A stretch of 64,000 bases of DNA from Leucobacter chromiiresistens (GCF_900102345.1 NZ_FNKB01000001.1:744001-808000); one strand, 5' to 3'; shown: positions 17,702 to 28,006, counted from the stretch's first letter. Numbers and translations: made by a program. Notes: generated by a model from the letters alone, not told the origin.

Positions 17702-17725
17702 CCGCAGGAGTTTACCGGTTCGGGA

Positions 17726-18979
17726 TCAGTGCGCGGTGCCGACCCCGCCGCGCGGCTCGCGGGCGGCGCGCGCAGCGATCAGCACGAACGCCGCGAAGGC
17801 GACCAGCGGCCAGAAGGCGTGCAGCAGGCCGAGGTGCTCGCCGAGGAAGCCGATGCCCATGGGCCCGAGCAGGAACGCCGTGTACGCGATGGCCGAGACC
17901 GCGGCGACATCGCGCGTCGCCGTTGCCGGGTGGTCGGCGGCCGCAGAGATCCCGATCGGGAAGCCGAGCGCGCAGCCCACCCCCCAGAATACGGCGCCCA
18001 CGACCGACACCCAGGCGAAGGGGACGAGGATCACGAGCCCGAGCCCGGCGATCACGAGGATCGCGCCGCCCTGGAGCACGCGCACCCGCCCGAAGCGGAT
18101 CAGCAGCCACGATCCCGCGATGCGCACGAGGGTCATGGACACGAAGAAGACGCCGAGGGTGAGGGCCGCCGACTCGTTCGCGAATCTCCGCCCGTCGGCG
18201 AGCGCGAGCGGCAGCCAGTCGCTCGCCGTGCCCTCCGCCAGCGCCATCGACATCGCGATGAGGCCGATCACGAGGATGCGCGGCTGCAGCCACGGCGAGT
18301 ACGAGCCGCCCGGCGCCGCGTCGAGGTCTGTCGCCGCGGGGAGCCGGGTGGGCCCGGTGTGCACGCTCGCGGGGCGCTCGGGCGCGGAAGCCTCGTCGTT
18401 GCCCGGCGGCAGGTGCGGGAGCGCGAGCACGGCGGCGACGAGAATCAGTGCGTAGGTCGCGCCGAGGTGCACCGGCACGATGATGCCGGAGGTCTCGGCG
18501 AGCGCGGAGACCCCCATGGCGCTGACGCTCCCCAGGCTGTAGGCGGCGTGCAGCAGCGGCATGCGCGGCTTGCCGAGCGCGCGCTCCGCGCCGGCGCCGC
18601 TCACGTTCATCGCCACGTCCGACGTGCCGAACATGAGCCCGTAGACCACCAGGCACGCGATGGCGGGGGCGGTGGCGTCGACCCAGAAGAGGGCCGCGGC
18701 GGCGGGCAGCGCGAGGGTCTGCCCCGAGATCCCGATCGCGAGGGTGCGGCGCGGCCCGAGCCAGGAGACGGTGCGGCCCGAGAAGACGAGGCCGGTGAGC
18801 GAACCGAGGGCGAGTGAGAGACCGAGCCAGCTCATCTCGAGCGTGCTCGCGCCGAGGTGGTCGCGCAGCGCGGGGATGCGGCCGAGCCAGCTGCCGAACC
18901 CGAAGCCGAGCAGTGCGAAGATGACGAGCACGCCCGAGGTCCAGCGCACGGCGAAGCGGTGGTCGAACGGACGTGACAC
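17726..18979 (-). CDS. MFS transporter (YbjJ-like)
   Basis: 417-aa major facilitator with about twelve hydrophobic segments. The N-terminal half has GFGFGSWLGRIPALRDHLG and SGRTVSWLGPRR (motif A region), followed by GTSDVAMNVSGAGAERALG and LLHAAYSLGS, patterns I associate with the YbjJ branch. A roughly 40-residue charged linker (around residues 200-240) separates the halves. The substrate is unknown. GTG start, monocistronic. Confidence 0.85.
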   Translation of the reverse strand: MSRPFDHRFAVRWTSGVLVIFALLGFGFGSWLGRIPALRDHLGASTLEMSWLGLSLALGSLTGLVFSGRTVSWLGPRRTLAIGISGQTLALPAAAALFWVDATAPAIACLVVYGLMFGTSDVAMNVSGAGAERALGKPRMPLLHAAYSLGSVSAMGVSALAETSGIIVPVHLGATYALILVAAVLALPHLPPGNDEASAPERPASVHTGPTRLPAATDLDAAPGGSYSPWLQPRILVIGLIAMSMALAEGTASDWLPLALADGRRFANESAALTLGVFFVSMTLVRIAGSWLLIRFGRVRVLQGGAILVIAGLGLVILVPFAWVSVVGAVFWGVGCALGFPIGISAAADHPATATRDVAAVSAIAYTAFLLGPMGIGFLGEHLGLLHAFWPLVAFAAFVLIAARAAREPRGGVGTAH

Positions 18980-19063
18980 GGTGCTCCTGTGCGAGATCTG
19001 CGAGATGTGTGGGCGTGAGAAGCTCAGGCTATCAACCCGCGGAGGGCCGCCGGGGGTCGGGCC

Positions 19064-20404
19064 TCAGATCCCGAGCCGCACCCACCGGTCTCCGGCGGCG
19101 CGGAACCCGAGGGTCGCCGCGCGCGCCGCCATGAAGACGAGGGCGAAGCCCGCGGTGAGCGCGATGAGGCCGCCCGCGCCCGCGGGAACGAGCACGGTGA
19201 GCGCCCACAGCACCGGAAGGTACGCGCCGAGGTTGGCGAGGCTGGTCCAGGCGAGGTAGCGGGCGTCGCCCGCCCCCATGAGCACGCCGTCGAGCACGAA
19301 GACGTAGCCGGCGAGCGGCAGCGAGACGCCGAGCACGACGATGGCGGCGGGGAGGATCGTCAGCACCGCCGCGTCGTCCGTGAACACCCGGCCGACCGCC
19401 GGGCTCGCGAGCGCGAGCGCCCCGCCGAGCACGACGCCGCAGCCGACTCCCCAGAAGACGCTGCGCCGCACGATCGCCCGCGCCCGAGGCGCGTCGCCCG
19501 ACCCCAGCGCGTCGCCGATGAGGGCCTGCGCCGCGATGGCGAGCGCGTCGAGCGCGAAGGCGGCGGTCGAGAAGATGGTGAAGACGACCTGGTAGCCCGC
19601 GGTCGCCGCCGTTCCGTGGCCGGCGGCGGCGAACACCGTGGCGAGGAGCGCGGCGCGCAGGCCGACGGTGCGCACGAAGAGCCAGCCGCCGCTCTGCCCC
19701 GCCCGGCCCAGGCCCTCGCGCCGCGGCAGCAGGCCGGCGCCCGCGCGCCGCACGTGCCGCACCACCACGATCAGGTACACCGCGACCATGGCCCACTGGG
19801 CGATCACGGTGCCCCACGCGCTGCCGGCGATCCCGAAGCCGAGCCCGTAGATGAACCACCAGTTGAGCAGCGCGTTCACGGCGAAGCCGATCGATGCGAC
19901 GAAGAGCGGGGTGCGGGTGTCCTGCAGCCCGCGCAGCAGCCCGCTCGCCGCGAACACCACGAGCATCGCCGGGATGCCGAGGCACGAGACCGTGAGATAG
20001 GCGAGCGCCTGCCGGGCCGTGTCGTCGCTCGCGCCGAACGCCGCCACGATCGGGCCGCTCGCGAGCCAGAGCCCCGCGCCGACGGCGATGCCGATGCCGA
20101 GCGCCAGCCAGAGCCCGTCGACGCCGAACTGCACGGCGCCCCGCAGGTCGCCGGCGCCGCGGGTGCGCGCCACGAGCGGTGTCGTGGCGTAGGCGAGGAA
20201 GATCATGAGGCCCACCGCGGTCTGCAGCACGGCGCTCGCGATGGCGAGCCCCGCGAGCGGCACGGCGCCGAGGTGGCCGACGAGCGCCGAGTCCACGATC
20301 AGGAACATCGGCTCGGCGATGAGCGCGCCGAGCGCGGGGATCGCGAGGTGCGCGATGCTCCGATCGATCGTCCGGCGCTGCGCCCGGGTGCCGCCTGAGG
20401 TCAT
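19064..20404 (-). CDS. MATE family efflux transporter (DinF-like)
   Basis: 446-aa multidrug and toxin extrusion transporter, expected to be driven by an H+ or Na+ gradient. The N-terminus IDRSIAHLAIPALGALIAEPMFLIVDSALVG is characteristic of the DinF branch. About twelve hydrophobic helices follow in two similar halves, with the second half beginning near VGLRAALLATVF. The substrate is unknown. It is divergent from the M13 peptidase gene with only 47 bases between them, so the promoters must overlap closely. Confidence 0.9.
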   Translation of the reverse strand: MTSGGTRAQRRTIDRSIAHLAIPALGALIAEPMFLIVDSALVGHLGAVPLAGLAIASAVLQTAVGLMIFLAYATTPLVARTRGAGDLRGAVQFGVDGLWLALGIGIAVGAGLWLASGPIVAAFGASDDTARQALAYLTVSCLGIPAMLVVFAASGLLRGLQDTRTPLFVASIGFAVNALLNWWFIYGLGFGIAGSAWGTVIAQWAMVAVYLIVVVRHVRRAGAGLLPRREGLGRAGQSGGWLFVRTVGLRAALLATVFAAAGHGTAATAGYQVVFTIFSTAAFALDALAIAAQALIGDALGSGDAPRARAIVRRSVFWGVGCGVVLGGALALASPAVGRVFTDDAAVLTILPAAIVVLGVSLPLAGYVFVLDGVLMGAGDARYLAWTSLANLGAYLPVLWALTVLVPAGAGGLIALTAGFALVFMAARAATLGFRAAGDRWVRLGI

Positions 20405-20451
20405 GCCATAACGCTAACGCGAGCCTCCGACGCCACCAGTAGGGTGGTCGC

Positions 20452-22428
20452 ATGAGCAACGCAGCGCCCGCCTCCGGCATCGACCTCACCGAACTCGATC
20501 CTGCGGTCAGGCCGCAGGACGACCTCTACCGGCACGTGAACGGCAAGTGGATCGACCGCACCGAGATCCCCTCCGACAAGGCCCGGTACGGCTCGTTCGC
20601 GGTGCTCGCCGAGAACGCCGAGGAGGCGGTGCGCGACATCATCACGGGCACCGAGTCTCCGGCGGCCGGGGCGGGCGCGGCGACCGAGGCCGACAAGGTG
20701 GCGGCCCTCTACGCGAGCTTCATGGACGTGGAGCGCGCCGACGCGCAGGGCGCCGATCCGATCGCGGCCGACATCGCCCGCGCCCGCGAGATCGGCTCCA
20801 TCGACGAGCTCGTCACCGCCGTCGCCCGGTTCGAGCGTCAGGGCCTCGGCGGGTTCGCCGGCATGTACATCGACAACGACCCGGGCGACCCGGCCCGGTA
20901 CATCGTCTTCATCATGCAGGGCGGCATCGGCCTGCCCGACGAGTCGTACTACCGCGAGGAGCAGTTCGCCGCGATCCGCGAGCAGTACCGGGCGCACATC
21001 GCGCGCATGCTGCAGCTCGCCGGTGTCGACGACGCGGATCGCCTGGCCGGTCTCGCCTACGACCTCGAGCGCCGCATCGCGGCGACCCACTGGGACAAGG
21101 TGGCGAGCCGCGACATCCAGAAGCTCTACAACCTGCGCACCTTCGCCGAGCTGCAGGAGCTGACGCCGAACCTCGACTGGTCCGCGTACCTGGGCGCCAT
21201 GGGAGCCCCCGAGTCCGCTTTCGCCGAGGTCGTCGCCGCGCAGCCCGACGCGATCGCCGGCCTCTCCGAGCTGCTCGTCGACGCCGAGCTCGACGCGTGG
21301 CGGGCGTGGCTGGTGTGGAGCATCGTGCGGTCGTCGGCGGCCCTCCTGTCGCAGGAGATCTCGCGCGCGAACTTCGACTTCTACGGCACGGCGCTTACGG
21401 GCGCGCCGCAGCAGCGCGAGCGCTGGCGCCGGGGCGTCTCCTTCGTCGAGGGCGCGATGGGCGAGGCGGTCGGCCGCCTGTACGTCGAGCGCCACTTCGA
21501 CGAGCGCGCGAAGGCGGCGATGGACGGCCTCGTCGATCACCTCATCGAGGCGTACCGCGATTCCATCGAGCGGCTCACGTGGATGGGGCCGGAGACCCGG
21601 GCCCGCGCGCTCGAGAAGCTCGACCGGTTCACGCCGAAGATCGGCTACCCCGTGAAGTGGCGCGACTACTCCGCGCTCGAGGTCGACGCCGGTGATCTCG
21701 TGGGCAACTCGCGGCGCGTGTCGGAGGTCGAGTTCGTGCGCGAGATCGGCAAGGTGGGCAAGCCGATCGACCGCGACGAGTGGTTCATGACCCCGCAGAC
21801 CGTGAACGCCTACTACAACCCCGGCTTCAACGAGATCGTGTTCCCCGCAGCGATCCTGCAGCCCCCGTTCTTCGACGTGAGCTGGGACGCCGCGGCGAAC
21901 TTCGGCGCGATCGGGGCGGTCATCGGCCACGAGATCGGTCACGGCTTCGACGACCAGGGCTCGCGCTACGACGGCGACGGCCGGCTGACGGACTGGTGGA
22001 CGGAGGAGGATCGCGCCGCGTTCGAGCAGCTCACCGGCGCGCTGATCGGGCAGTACAACGAGCTCTCGCCCGAGGGGGCCGAGGGGCGCACGGTGAACGG
22101 CGAGCTCACGATCGGCGAGAACATCGGCGACCTCTCGGGCCTCGAGATCGCGTGGAAGGCGTACCTCCGGTCGCTCGCGGGCTCCGAGCCGCCCGTGATC
22201 GACGGGCTGACGGGGGCGCAGCGCTTCTTCCTCGCGTGGGCGCAGGCGTGGCAGCAGAAGTCGCGCCCCGAGGAGACGGTGCGACTGCTGACGATCGACC
22301 CGCACTCGCCGAACGAGTTCCGCTGCAACCAGATCGTGCGCAATCTCGACGCGTTCCACGCCGCGTTCGAGACGCGGGAGGGCGACGGGCTCTGGCTCGA
22401 CCCGGCCGAGCGCGTCTCGATCTGGTAG
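20452..22428 (+). CDS. pepO: M13 family zinc metallopeptidase (PepO/neprilysin-like)
   Basis: 658-aa zinc endopeptidase of small peptides. The C-terminal catalytic domain contains NAYYNPGFNEIVFPAAILQ, the zinc motif HEIGH (H493, E494, H497) and the third ligand E556 in GENIGDLSG, with the conserved terminal R-CNQIVRNLDAFH region. The N-terminal half is the M13 helical domain starting at DDLYRHVNGKW. No signal peptide or membrane anchor is seen, so it is probably cytoplasmic like lactococcal PepO. Full family length. Confidence 0.95.
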   Translation: MSNAAPASGIDLTELDPAVRPQDDLYRHVNGKWIDRTEIPSDKARYGSFAVLAENAEEAVRDIITGTESPAAGAGAATEADKVAALYASFMDVERADAQGADPIAADIARAREIGSIDELVTAVARFERQGLGGFAGMYIDNDPGDPARYIVFIMQGGIGLPDESYYREEQFAAIREQYRAHIARMLQLAGVDDADRLAGLAYDLERRIAATHWDKVASRDIQKLYNLRTFAELQELTPNLDWSAYLGAMGAPESAFAEVVAAQPDAIAGLSELLVDAELDAWRAWLVWSIVRSSAALLSQEISRANFDFYGTALTGAPQQRERWRRGVSFVEGAMGEAVGRLYVERHFDERAKAAMDGLVDHLIEAYRDSIERLTWMGPETRARALEKLDRFTPKIGYPVKWRDYSALEVDAGDLVGNSRRVSEVEFVREIGKVGKPIDRDEWFMTPQTVNAYYNPGFNEIVFPAAILQPPFFDVSWDAAANFGAIGAVIGHEIGHGFDDQGSRYDGDGRLTDWWTEEDRAAFEQLTGALIGQYNELSPEGAEGRTVNGELTIGENIGDLSGLEIAWKAYLRSLAGSEPPVIDGLTGAQRFFLAWAQAWQQKSRPEETVRLLTIDPHSPNEFRCNQIVRNLDAFHAAFETREGDGLWLDPAERVSIW

Positions 22429-22494
22429 CCCCGGTCTGAGGGCGCCCCGGTCTGAGAGCGCCAGGCCGCCGGGCGCCCGGCCGCCGGGCGTCGG

Positions 22495-23481
22495 TCAGGG
22501 GGTGCGCGGCAGCGACGTGATGTCGTAGGCGGGGCCGGGGGCGGATCCGGATCCGCCTGGCGCCCCGCCGCTCGGCGCGCCGACGCCGGAGGCGCCGCCC
22601 CCCTCGGGCACCGGGGGCGCGTATCGCGGTGCCGACGGCTCGACCGGGGGCGCGTAGCGCGGTGCCTCCGGAGCGGGGGCCGCGCCCGGAGCGGGCTGCG
22701 CCTCCGGATGGTCGGTCGCGAATGGCCCGGGGGTGAACTCGAGCTCGACCGGCAGGGTGAGCGGCGGCGGGCCGAACGCCTGCCGCGACGCCTTCGTGAC
22801 GCGTCGGGCGAGCAGGTGGTTGCCGGTGCCGCCCACGACCGCCCCGACGCCGAAGGGAAGCGCCTTGCCGACCACCGAGGCGCCGCCGACCGCGGCGAGC
22901 CGGTGCATGAACGACTTCTTCAGGCGGTCGAGCAGCGGTCCCATGGCGTAGCGGGGCACGGCGGAGGTGAGCATCTTGCCCCAGTAGTCGCGTCGCGAGC
23001 CGCCGCCGCCGACCGCCTGCATGGTGACCTGGCGCACGAGGTCGGCGCCCTCGTTGCCGAGCATGAGTGCGAGCACCAGCGCGCGGGTGCGCTCGCGATC
23101 GGTCACCGTGATGCCGTGCACCTCGGCGACCGAGTGCGCGAACAGGGCTGTCGCCTCGACGAAGCCGAGGGTCTCGGCGCCCGCGAGGCCGAGGGCGATG
23201 CCGGTGCCGACCGCGGGGATCACGGCGGCGGCGCCCACTCCCGCTCCGCCCGCGGTGACGGTCGCGATGTAGCGCGTCTCGAGCACGTGGATGATCTGCT
23301 CGGGGGTGGCGTGCGGGTACTTCCTGCGGATGCGGCGGAGGTGGGCGAGCACCGACGGGCGCTGCATCGCGAGCAGCCCGTCGAGCGAGCGCTCGACGAT
23401 CGGCCGTGGCGCGCCGGTCGTACTGCTGCGCGGCTGGATGATGCGAGCGATCGCGCGTTCGCGTCGTGTAGGTCTGGCCAT
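22495..23481 (-). CDS. Hypothetical protein with glycine-rich hydrophobic core
   Basis: 328-aa protein with three parts. A basic N-terminus (MARPTRRERAIARII) is followed by a region RYPHATPEQIIHVLETRYI-like, at about residues 55-70. A Gly/Ala-rich hydrophobic core (about 70-250) has AVIPAVGTGIALGLAGAETL and GVGAVVGGTGNHLL, resembling membrane-inserting glycine-zipper segments. The last 80 residues are Pro/Gly rich with two near-repeats of ApRYAPPV. No family named with confidence. It is divergent from the DUF1684 gene. Confidence 0.65.
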   Translation of the reverse strand: MARPTRRERAIARIIQPRSSTTGAPRPIVERSLDGLLAMQRPSVLAHLRRIRRKYPHATPEQIIHVLETRYIATVTAGGAGVGAAAVIPAVGTGIALGLAGAETLGFVEATALFAHSVAEVHGITVTDRERTRALVLALMLGNEGADLVRQVTMQAVGGGGSRRDYWGKMLTSAVPRYAMGPLLDRLKKSFMHRLAAVGGASVVGKALPFGVGAVVGGTGNHLLARRVTKASRQAFGPPPLTLPVELEFTPGPFATDHPEAQPAPGAAPAPEAPRYAPPVEPSAPRYAPPVPEGGGASGVGAPSGGAPGGSGSAPGPAYDITSLPRTP

Positions 23482-23650
23482 GCGGGAATGGTAGAGCACG
23501 TCGCTGCGCGATCGGCGCATGCGCATGCTGCCAGCGAACAGGGCTTGCCGCGGCGCCGATCCTCCCGCCCGGAATACGCGCCCGCTCCGTGTCGTTCGAC
23601 TGCATGAGCGTTCGCGCGCTCCGTGCGAATGCGGGATACTTGCAGATCGT

Positions 23651-23665
23651 GAATGCGTCGCATTC
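23651..23665. promoter_or_regulatory. Palindrome upstream of the DUF1684 gene
   Basis: GAATGCGTCGCATTC is a perfect 7-1-7 palindrome about 90 bases before the ATG, with a related half-site GCGAATGCGG about 20 bases upstream and a -10-like GATACT between them. It may be an operator in this 273-base divergent region, which otherwise shows no gene. Confidence 0.4.
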
Positions 23666-23754
23666 GCGGAGCTTCGTTTCGGGGTGCAGGTCGAATCGCG
23701 GCCGGAGCGCCGCAACCGGAGTGCGGGATCGCCGAGAGCAGAGGGAGAGCCACC

Positions 23755-24579
23755 ATGAACGCAGCTTCGCACGCAGCGGCGGCGCAGTCGCCGGAGTCCG
23801 CGCAGTCGCCGGAGCCGGTGCAGACGCCCGGGCCGGTGCAGACGCCGCAGTCGGCGCACGATGCGTGGCGCGCGGGTCGGCACGCGGCGGTGACCGCTGC
23901 CACCGGCAACCTGAGCCTGGTCGAGACGCGCTGGTTCGCGGGCGACGTCGACGCCGACGAGGCGGCGCGCCGGGTGGCCGCCGAGCGGGATGCCGCGCCG
24001 GAGGGCGTGACGGTGACGCCCGTCGAGCGGAAGAACATCGCGAGCGGCCGCGCCGAGCACGGGCTCCGGGTGTGGAACGCGCACGCGCCCGCCATCGCCG
24101 CGTTCGCCGGGATCGAGACCTTCCCGTTCGATCCGAACTGGATCATCGATGCCGAGTTCACCCCCGTCTCCGCGGATCGCACAGTGCCCTTCGAGCACAT
24201 CCGCGACGCCGGGGGCAGCCGCGACCTCGTCGTGCCGGGCGACATCACGTTCGAGCGCGACGGGGAGCGCTTCACGCTCGCGGCGTTCGACGACGCGGGC
24301 CAGCTGCTGCTCGTCTTCGGCGACCCGACGAACGGGAAGGACGACGCGACCGGCACCTACGGATCGGGCCGCTTCCTGTTCGTGGAGCGCGAGGCGTCGC
24401 AGTTCGGCGAGCCGGGCCGGGTGCGACTCGACTTCAACCGCGCCTTCGTGCCGCCGTGCGGCTTCTCCGCGCAGTACAACTGCCCCATGCCGCCCGCCCA
24501 GAACCGCCTGCCCTGGCCGGTGCTCGCCGGCGAGCGCCTGCCGCGCTTCACCGGCGGTTTCGACATCTACACCGTCTGA
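23755..24579 (+). CDS. DUF1684 domain protein
   Basis: 274-aa protein. The first 30 residues are a low-complexity Ala/Ser/Pro/Gln stretch with SPE and QTP repeats. The rest is a DUF1684 domain ending in the family's hallmark: RVRLDFNRAFVPPCGFSAQ, a CPMPPAQNRL segment and LAGERLPR. The biochemical role is unknown. The ATG at 23755 follows GAGGGAGAG. It directly precedes the peptide ABC transporter genes by 44 bases and could be the first gene of that unit. Confidence 0.85.
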   Translation: MNAASHAAAAQSPESAQSPEPVQTPGPVQTPQSAHDAWRAGRHAAVTAATGNLSLVETRWFAGDVDADEAARRVAAERDAAPEGVTVTPVERKNIASGRAEHGLRVWNAHAPAIAAFAGIETFPFDPNWIIDAEFTPVSADRTVPFEHIRDAGGSRDLVVPGDITFERDGERFTLAAFDDAGQLLLVFGDPTNGKDDATGTYGSGRFLFVEREASQFGEPGRVRLDFNRAFVPPCGFSAQYNCPMPPAQNRLPWPVLAGERLPRFTGGFDIYTV

Positions 24580-24623
24580 CGGCAGCACGCCCGAAGCCTC
24601 CACCCAACATGCGAAGGAACCCC

Positions 24624-26129
24624 ATGCCCTCCCTCAAGAACTCAGCGCTCGCCGCGATCGGGGCGCTCGCCGTCGCCGCACTGGCGCTCGCGGGGTGCGC
24701 CTCGAACGGCGGCGCCTCCGCCGGCGGCGAGGACGCCACGATCCGCATCGGCTCGCTGTACGAGCCGGTCAACCTCAGCAATACGGCCGGCGGCGGCCAG
24801 GGCGTCACCGAGGCCCTCACGGGCAACGTCTACGAGGCGCTCTACCGCCTCAACGACGACGGCACGACGGAGCCGCTGGTCGCGACGGGCTACGAGGTCA
24901 GCGACGACGGGCTGACGTACACGTTCGCCCTCCGCGACGACGTCGCCTTCCACTCGGGCAAGGCCCTCACCTCGGCCGACGTGAAGTCGAGCGTCGAGCG
25001 CGTCACCGCGCCCGACTCGCAGTCGGCGCGCAAGTCGAGCATGGAGGTCGTCTCCGACATCGCCACGCCTGACGACCAGACGGTGGTCTTCACGCTGAAG
25101 CAGCGCTCGATCTCCTTCCCGTACCTGCTCACGTACATCTGGATCGTGAACTCGGAGGCGACCGACCTCGAGAACGCCGAGGACGGCACGGGCCCTTACA
25201 CCCTCGGGGAGTGGAAGCGCGGCAGCACGCTGACGCTCGAGCGCTGGGACGACTACTGGGGCGACGCTGCGAAGAACGCGGAGGTCGTGTATACCTACTT
25301 CACCGATGCGACGGCTGAGGACACGGCGCTGCAGAGCGGCCGCATCGACCTCATCACCAGCGTGCAGAACCCCGATTCGCTGCCGCAGTTCGAGGAGTCG
25401 GGCACGTTCACGATCACGGACGGGCAGTCGACCACGAAGGAGCTGCTCGCCTTCAACGATCGCGTCGCGCCGTTCGACGACGCCCGCGTGCGCCAGGCCG
25501 TCTACTCCGCGATCGACCGCGAGAAGCTGCTGAACGCGATCTGGGGCGACTACGGCACCGTGATCGGCTCGATGGTGCCCCCGACCGACCCGTGGTACGA
25601 GGATCTGAACGATCTCAACCCGTACGACCCGGAGCGCTCGCGGGCGCTGCTCGAGGAGGCCGGCCTGGGCGACGGGTTCGAGTTCACCCTCGACACCCCG
25701 AGCTACGATCCGCACCCGGCCGTCGCCGAGTTCGTGCAGTCGGAGCTCAAGCAGATCGGTGTGACCGTGAACATCAACACGATCAGCGCCGACGAGTGGT
25801 ACACGAAGGTGTTCCAGGAGCACGACTTCGAGGCGACGCTGCAGGAGCACGTCAACGATCGCGACGTGGTCTGGTACGGCAACCCCGACTTCTACTGGGG
25901 CTACGACAACGCGCAGGTCGGGCAGTGGATCGCCGAGGCCGAGCAGGCCGGGAGCGAGGAGGAGCAGGCCGAGCTGCTGAAGCAGGCGAACCGTCAGATC
26001 GCGGGCGACGCGGCGAGCGCGTGGCTGTACCTGTACCCGCAGATCGTGGTCGCCGCCGACACGGTGACCGGTTACCCGGTGAACGGCCTGAACTCGCAGT
26101 TCTTCGCCTATAACATCGTCAAGGAGTAG
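24624..26129 (+). CDS. Peptide-type ABC transporter substrate-binding lipoprotein (SBP_bac_5)
   Basis: 501-aa lipoprotein that captures the ligand outside the membrane for the downstream permeases. The signal peptide ends in the lipobox LALAGC. The body shows family-5 features: EALYRLNDDGTTEPLVATGY, TYTFALRDDVAFHSGKALTS, NGTGPYTLGEWKRG-like text (DGTGPYTLGEW), and VRQAVYSAIDREKLL. ATG 24624 is preferred over 24609 because GAAGGA lies between the two. The ligand is a peptide, sugar or other small solute, not determinable here. Confidence 0.93.
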   Translation: MPSLKNSALAAIGALAVAALALAGCASNGGASAGGEDATIRIGSLYEPVNLSNTAGGGQGVTEALTGNVYEALYRLNDDGTTEPLVATGYEVSDDGLTYTFALRDDVAFHSGKALTSADVKSSVERVTAPDSQSARKSSMEVVSDIATPDDQTVVFTLKQRSISFPYLLTYIWIVNSEATDLENAEDGTGPYTLGEWKRGSTLTLERWDDYWGDAAKNAEVVYTYFTDATAEDTALQSGRIDLITSVQNPDSLPQFEESGTFTITDGQSTTKELLAFNDRVAPFDDARVRQAVYSAIDREKLLNAIWGDYGTVIGSMVPPTDPWYEDLNDLNPYDPERSRALLEEAGLGDGFEFTLDTPSYDPHPAVAEFVQSELKQIGVTVNINTISADEWYTKVFQEHDFEATLQEHVNDRDVVWYGNPDFYWGYDNAQVGQWIAEAEQAGSEEEQAELLKQANRQIAGDAASAWLYLYPQIVVAADTVTGYPVNGLNSQFFAYNIVKE

Positions 26130-26132
26130 TCG

Positions 26133-26167
26133 CGTCGGAGCCGGGGGAGCGCCCCGGCTCCGACGCG
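26133..26167 (+). terminator. Attenuator/terminator hairpin after the SBP gene
   Basis: Perfect 15-bp arms GCGTCGGAGCCGGGG and CCCCGGCTCCGACGC, loop GAGCG, between the SBP and the first permease. It probably lets the SBP be expressed above the membrane genes. Confidence 0.7.
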
Positions 26168-26225
26168 CATCGATCACCGGCGCCGCGCACAGCGCACGAG
26201 CGTCCAGACACCGCAGGGGAGGGCG

Positions 26226-27188
26226 ATGCTCGGGTATCTGATCCGCCGCGGCCTCCTGCTCGTCGCATCGTTCGCCATTGCGATGGTGCTCATCTTCGTG
26301 CTGCTGCGCCTGCTCCCGGGCGACCCGGCCAATGCGCTGCTGTCGGTGAACGCGACGCCCGAGCAGATCGCGGCCGCCCGTGAGCAGGTCGGCTCCGATC
26401 GGCCGATCCTGGTGCAGTTCGGCGACTGGGTGGCGCAGCTGCTCCGACTCGACCTCGGCGAGTCGCTCATCACGGGGGCGTCGGTGGGCGACGAGATCTC
26501 CGCCCGGTTGATCGTCACCGTTCCGCTCACCCTGCTCGCCTTCCTGCTCGCCGTCGCGGGGTCGCTCATCGGGGGCGTCACCGCGGCGGTGCGGGCGGAT
26601 CGCTGGTACGGAGTGCTGCTCTCGGGCGTGGCGCAGCTCGGCATCGCCGTGCCGGTGTTCTGGGTCGGCATCATCCTCGTCTGGGTCTTCGGCCTGCTCC
26701 TCGGGTGGTTCCCCACGGGCGGCTTCCCGGTCGACGACTGGGGCGATCCCGCCGGCGCCGTCTCATCGCTCGCGCTCCCCGCGATCGCGATCGCCTGCGT
26801 GATGGGGGCGTCGCTGACGCGGTACGTGCGGTCGGCGACGCTCGACGTGCTCGGCAGCGACTACCTGCGCACGGCCCGCGCGCACGGGTCGGGGTTCGGC
26901 GAGGCGCTGTGGCGCCACGGGCTGCGCAACGGCTCCGTGCCGGTCATCTCGGTGCTCGGGATCGAACTGGCCTCGACCCTGCTCGGCGCCGTGGTCGTCG
27001 AGAGCGTCTTCGCCCTCCCCGGCCTCGGCAGCTATCTCGTCGACGGCATCTCCCGGCACGACTTCTCGGCGATCCAGGGGGTGCTCGTCGTGACCACGCT
27101 GCTGGTGCTGCTCGTCGGCTTCGCCGCCGACGTGGCGCAGCGCATCGTCGATCCGCGCCTGCGCCGCACCGTGGGGGTGGGGGCGTGA
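26226..27188 (+). CDS. Peptide-type ABC transporter permease (DppB-like)
   Basis: 320-aa inner-membrane permease with about six helices. The N-terminus [20 protein letters not shown] and the [14 protein letters not shown] segment are typical of DppB/OppB. The EAA coupling loop is near [20 protein letters not shown]. It pairs with the DppC-like permease, whose GTG start overlaps this stop. Third-position GC and length are normal. Confidence 0.93.
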   Translation: MLGYLIRRGLLLVASFAIAMVLIFVLLRLLPGDPANALLSVNATPEQIAAAREQVGSDRPILVQFGDWVAQLLRLDLGESLITGASVGDEISARLIVTVPLTLLAFLLAVAGSLIGGVTAAVRADRWYGVLLSGVAQLGIAVPVFWVGIILVWVFGLLLGWFPTGGFPVDDWGDPAGAVSSLALPAIAIACVMGASLTRYVRSATLDVLGSDYLRTARAHGSGFGEALWRHGLRNGSVPVISVLGIELASTLLGAVVVESVFALPGLGSYLVDGISRHDFSAIQGVLVVTTLLVLLVGFAADVAQRIVDPRLRRTVGVGA

Positions 27189-28006
27189 GCGCCCGGCGCA
27201 GTGCGACGCTCGTCGCGGGGCTCGTGCTCGTCGGCATCGTCGTGCTCATGGCGCTGGTCTCGCTCGTCTGGCTGCCGTATCCGCTCGACGACACGAGCGG
27301 CGGCCGGCTCTCCGCCCCGAGCGCCGAGCACCTGCTCGGCACCGACAAGCTCGGCCGCGACCTGCTCAGCCAGCTCATGGTCGGCGCGCGCATCGCGCTG
27401 CTCGTCGGGGCGGGTTCCGTGGCGATCGCCGCGGTGCTCGGCATCGTCATCGGTCTGGTGGCCGCACTCGCGGCGCCCTGGTTCGACGATGCGATCTCCG
27501 CGTTCATCGACGTGGCGATCGCCTTCCCGGTGCTGCTCACCGCCATGCTGATCGTCGCCCTGCAGCCGCCCTCGCTCGGCTCGGCCGTTTTCGCGATCGG
27601 CCTCGCGATGTCGGCGATCGTGGCCCGCGTCTCCCGCATCCTCGCGAAGCGCGCCGTCGGCTCGCAGTACGTGATCGCCGCGCGCACGAGCGGAACGCGC
27701 ACCCTCGGCATCGTGCGCCGCCACCTGCTGCCCAACATGGCCCCCACGCTCGCGGTCACCCTCGCCCTCCAGTTCGGCGCGGCGGTGCTCGCCGAGGCCA
27801 GCCTGTCGTACCTCGGACTCGGGGCGCCGCCGCCCAATGCGTCATGGGGCCGCCTGCTGCAGGAGGCGCAGGGCACGGTGCTCACCGCCCCCATCGGGGC
27901 GATCGCGCCGGGCATCGCGCTCGTGGTGCTGGTGCTCGGGGTGAACTTCGTCGCCGACGGGCTGCGCGATGCGACGGATCCGACGCGACGGGGGAGGAGC
28001 GCATGA
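27185..28006 (+). CDS. Peptide-type ABC transporter permease (DppC-like)
   Basis: 273-aa permease, second half of the channel. [20 protein letters not shown] is the DppC/OppC signature following the first helix. The coupling motif is [20 protein letters not shown], and the C-terminus holds [19 protein letters not shown] and ends GLRDATDP. The GTG start and the stop overlap the neighbouring genes by four bases each, so translation is coupled through the cluster. Confidence 0.93.
   Translation: MSARRSATLVAGLVLVGIVVLMALVSLVWLPYPLDDTSGGRLSAPSAEHLLGTDKLGRDLLSQLMVGARIALLVGAGSVAIAAVLGIVIGLVAALAAPWFDDAISAFIDVAIAFPVLLTAMLIVALQPPSLGSAVFAIGLAMSAIVARVSRILAKRAVGSQYVIAARTSGTRTLGIVRRHLLPNMAPTLAVTLALQFGAAVLAEASLSYLGLGAPPPNASWGRLLQEAQGTVLTAPIGAIAPGIALVVLVLGVNFVADGLRDATDPTRRGRSA

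Noticed and set aside
26133-26167. Operator for the ABC importer
   Set aside because: A 15-bp perfect hairpin right after the SBP stop is more simply an attenuator.
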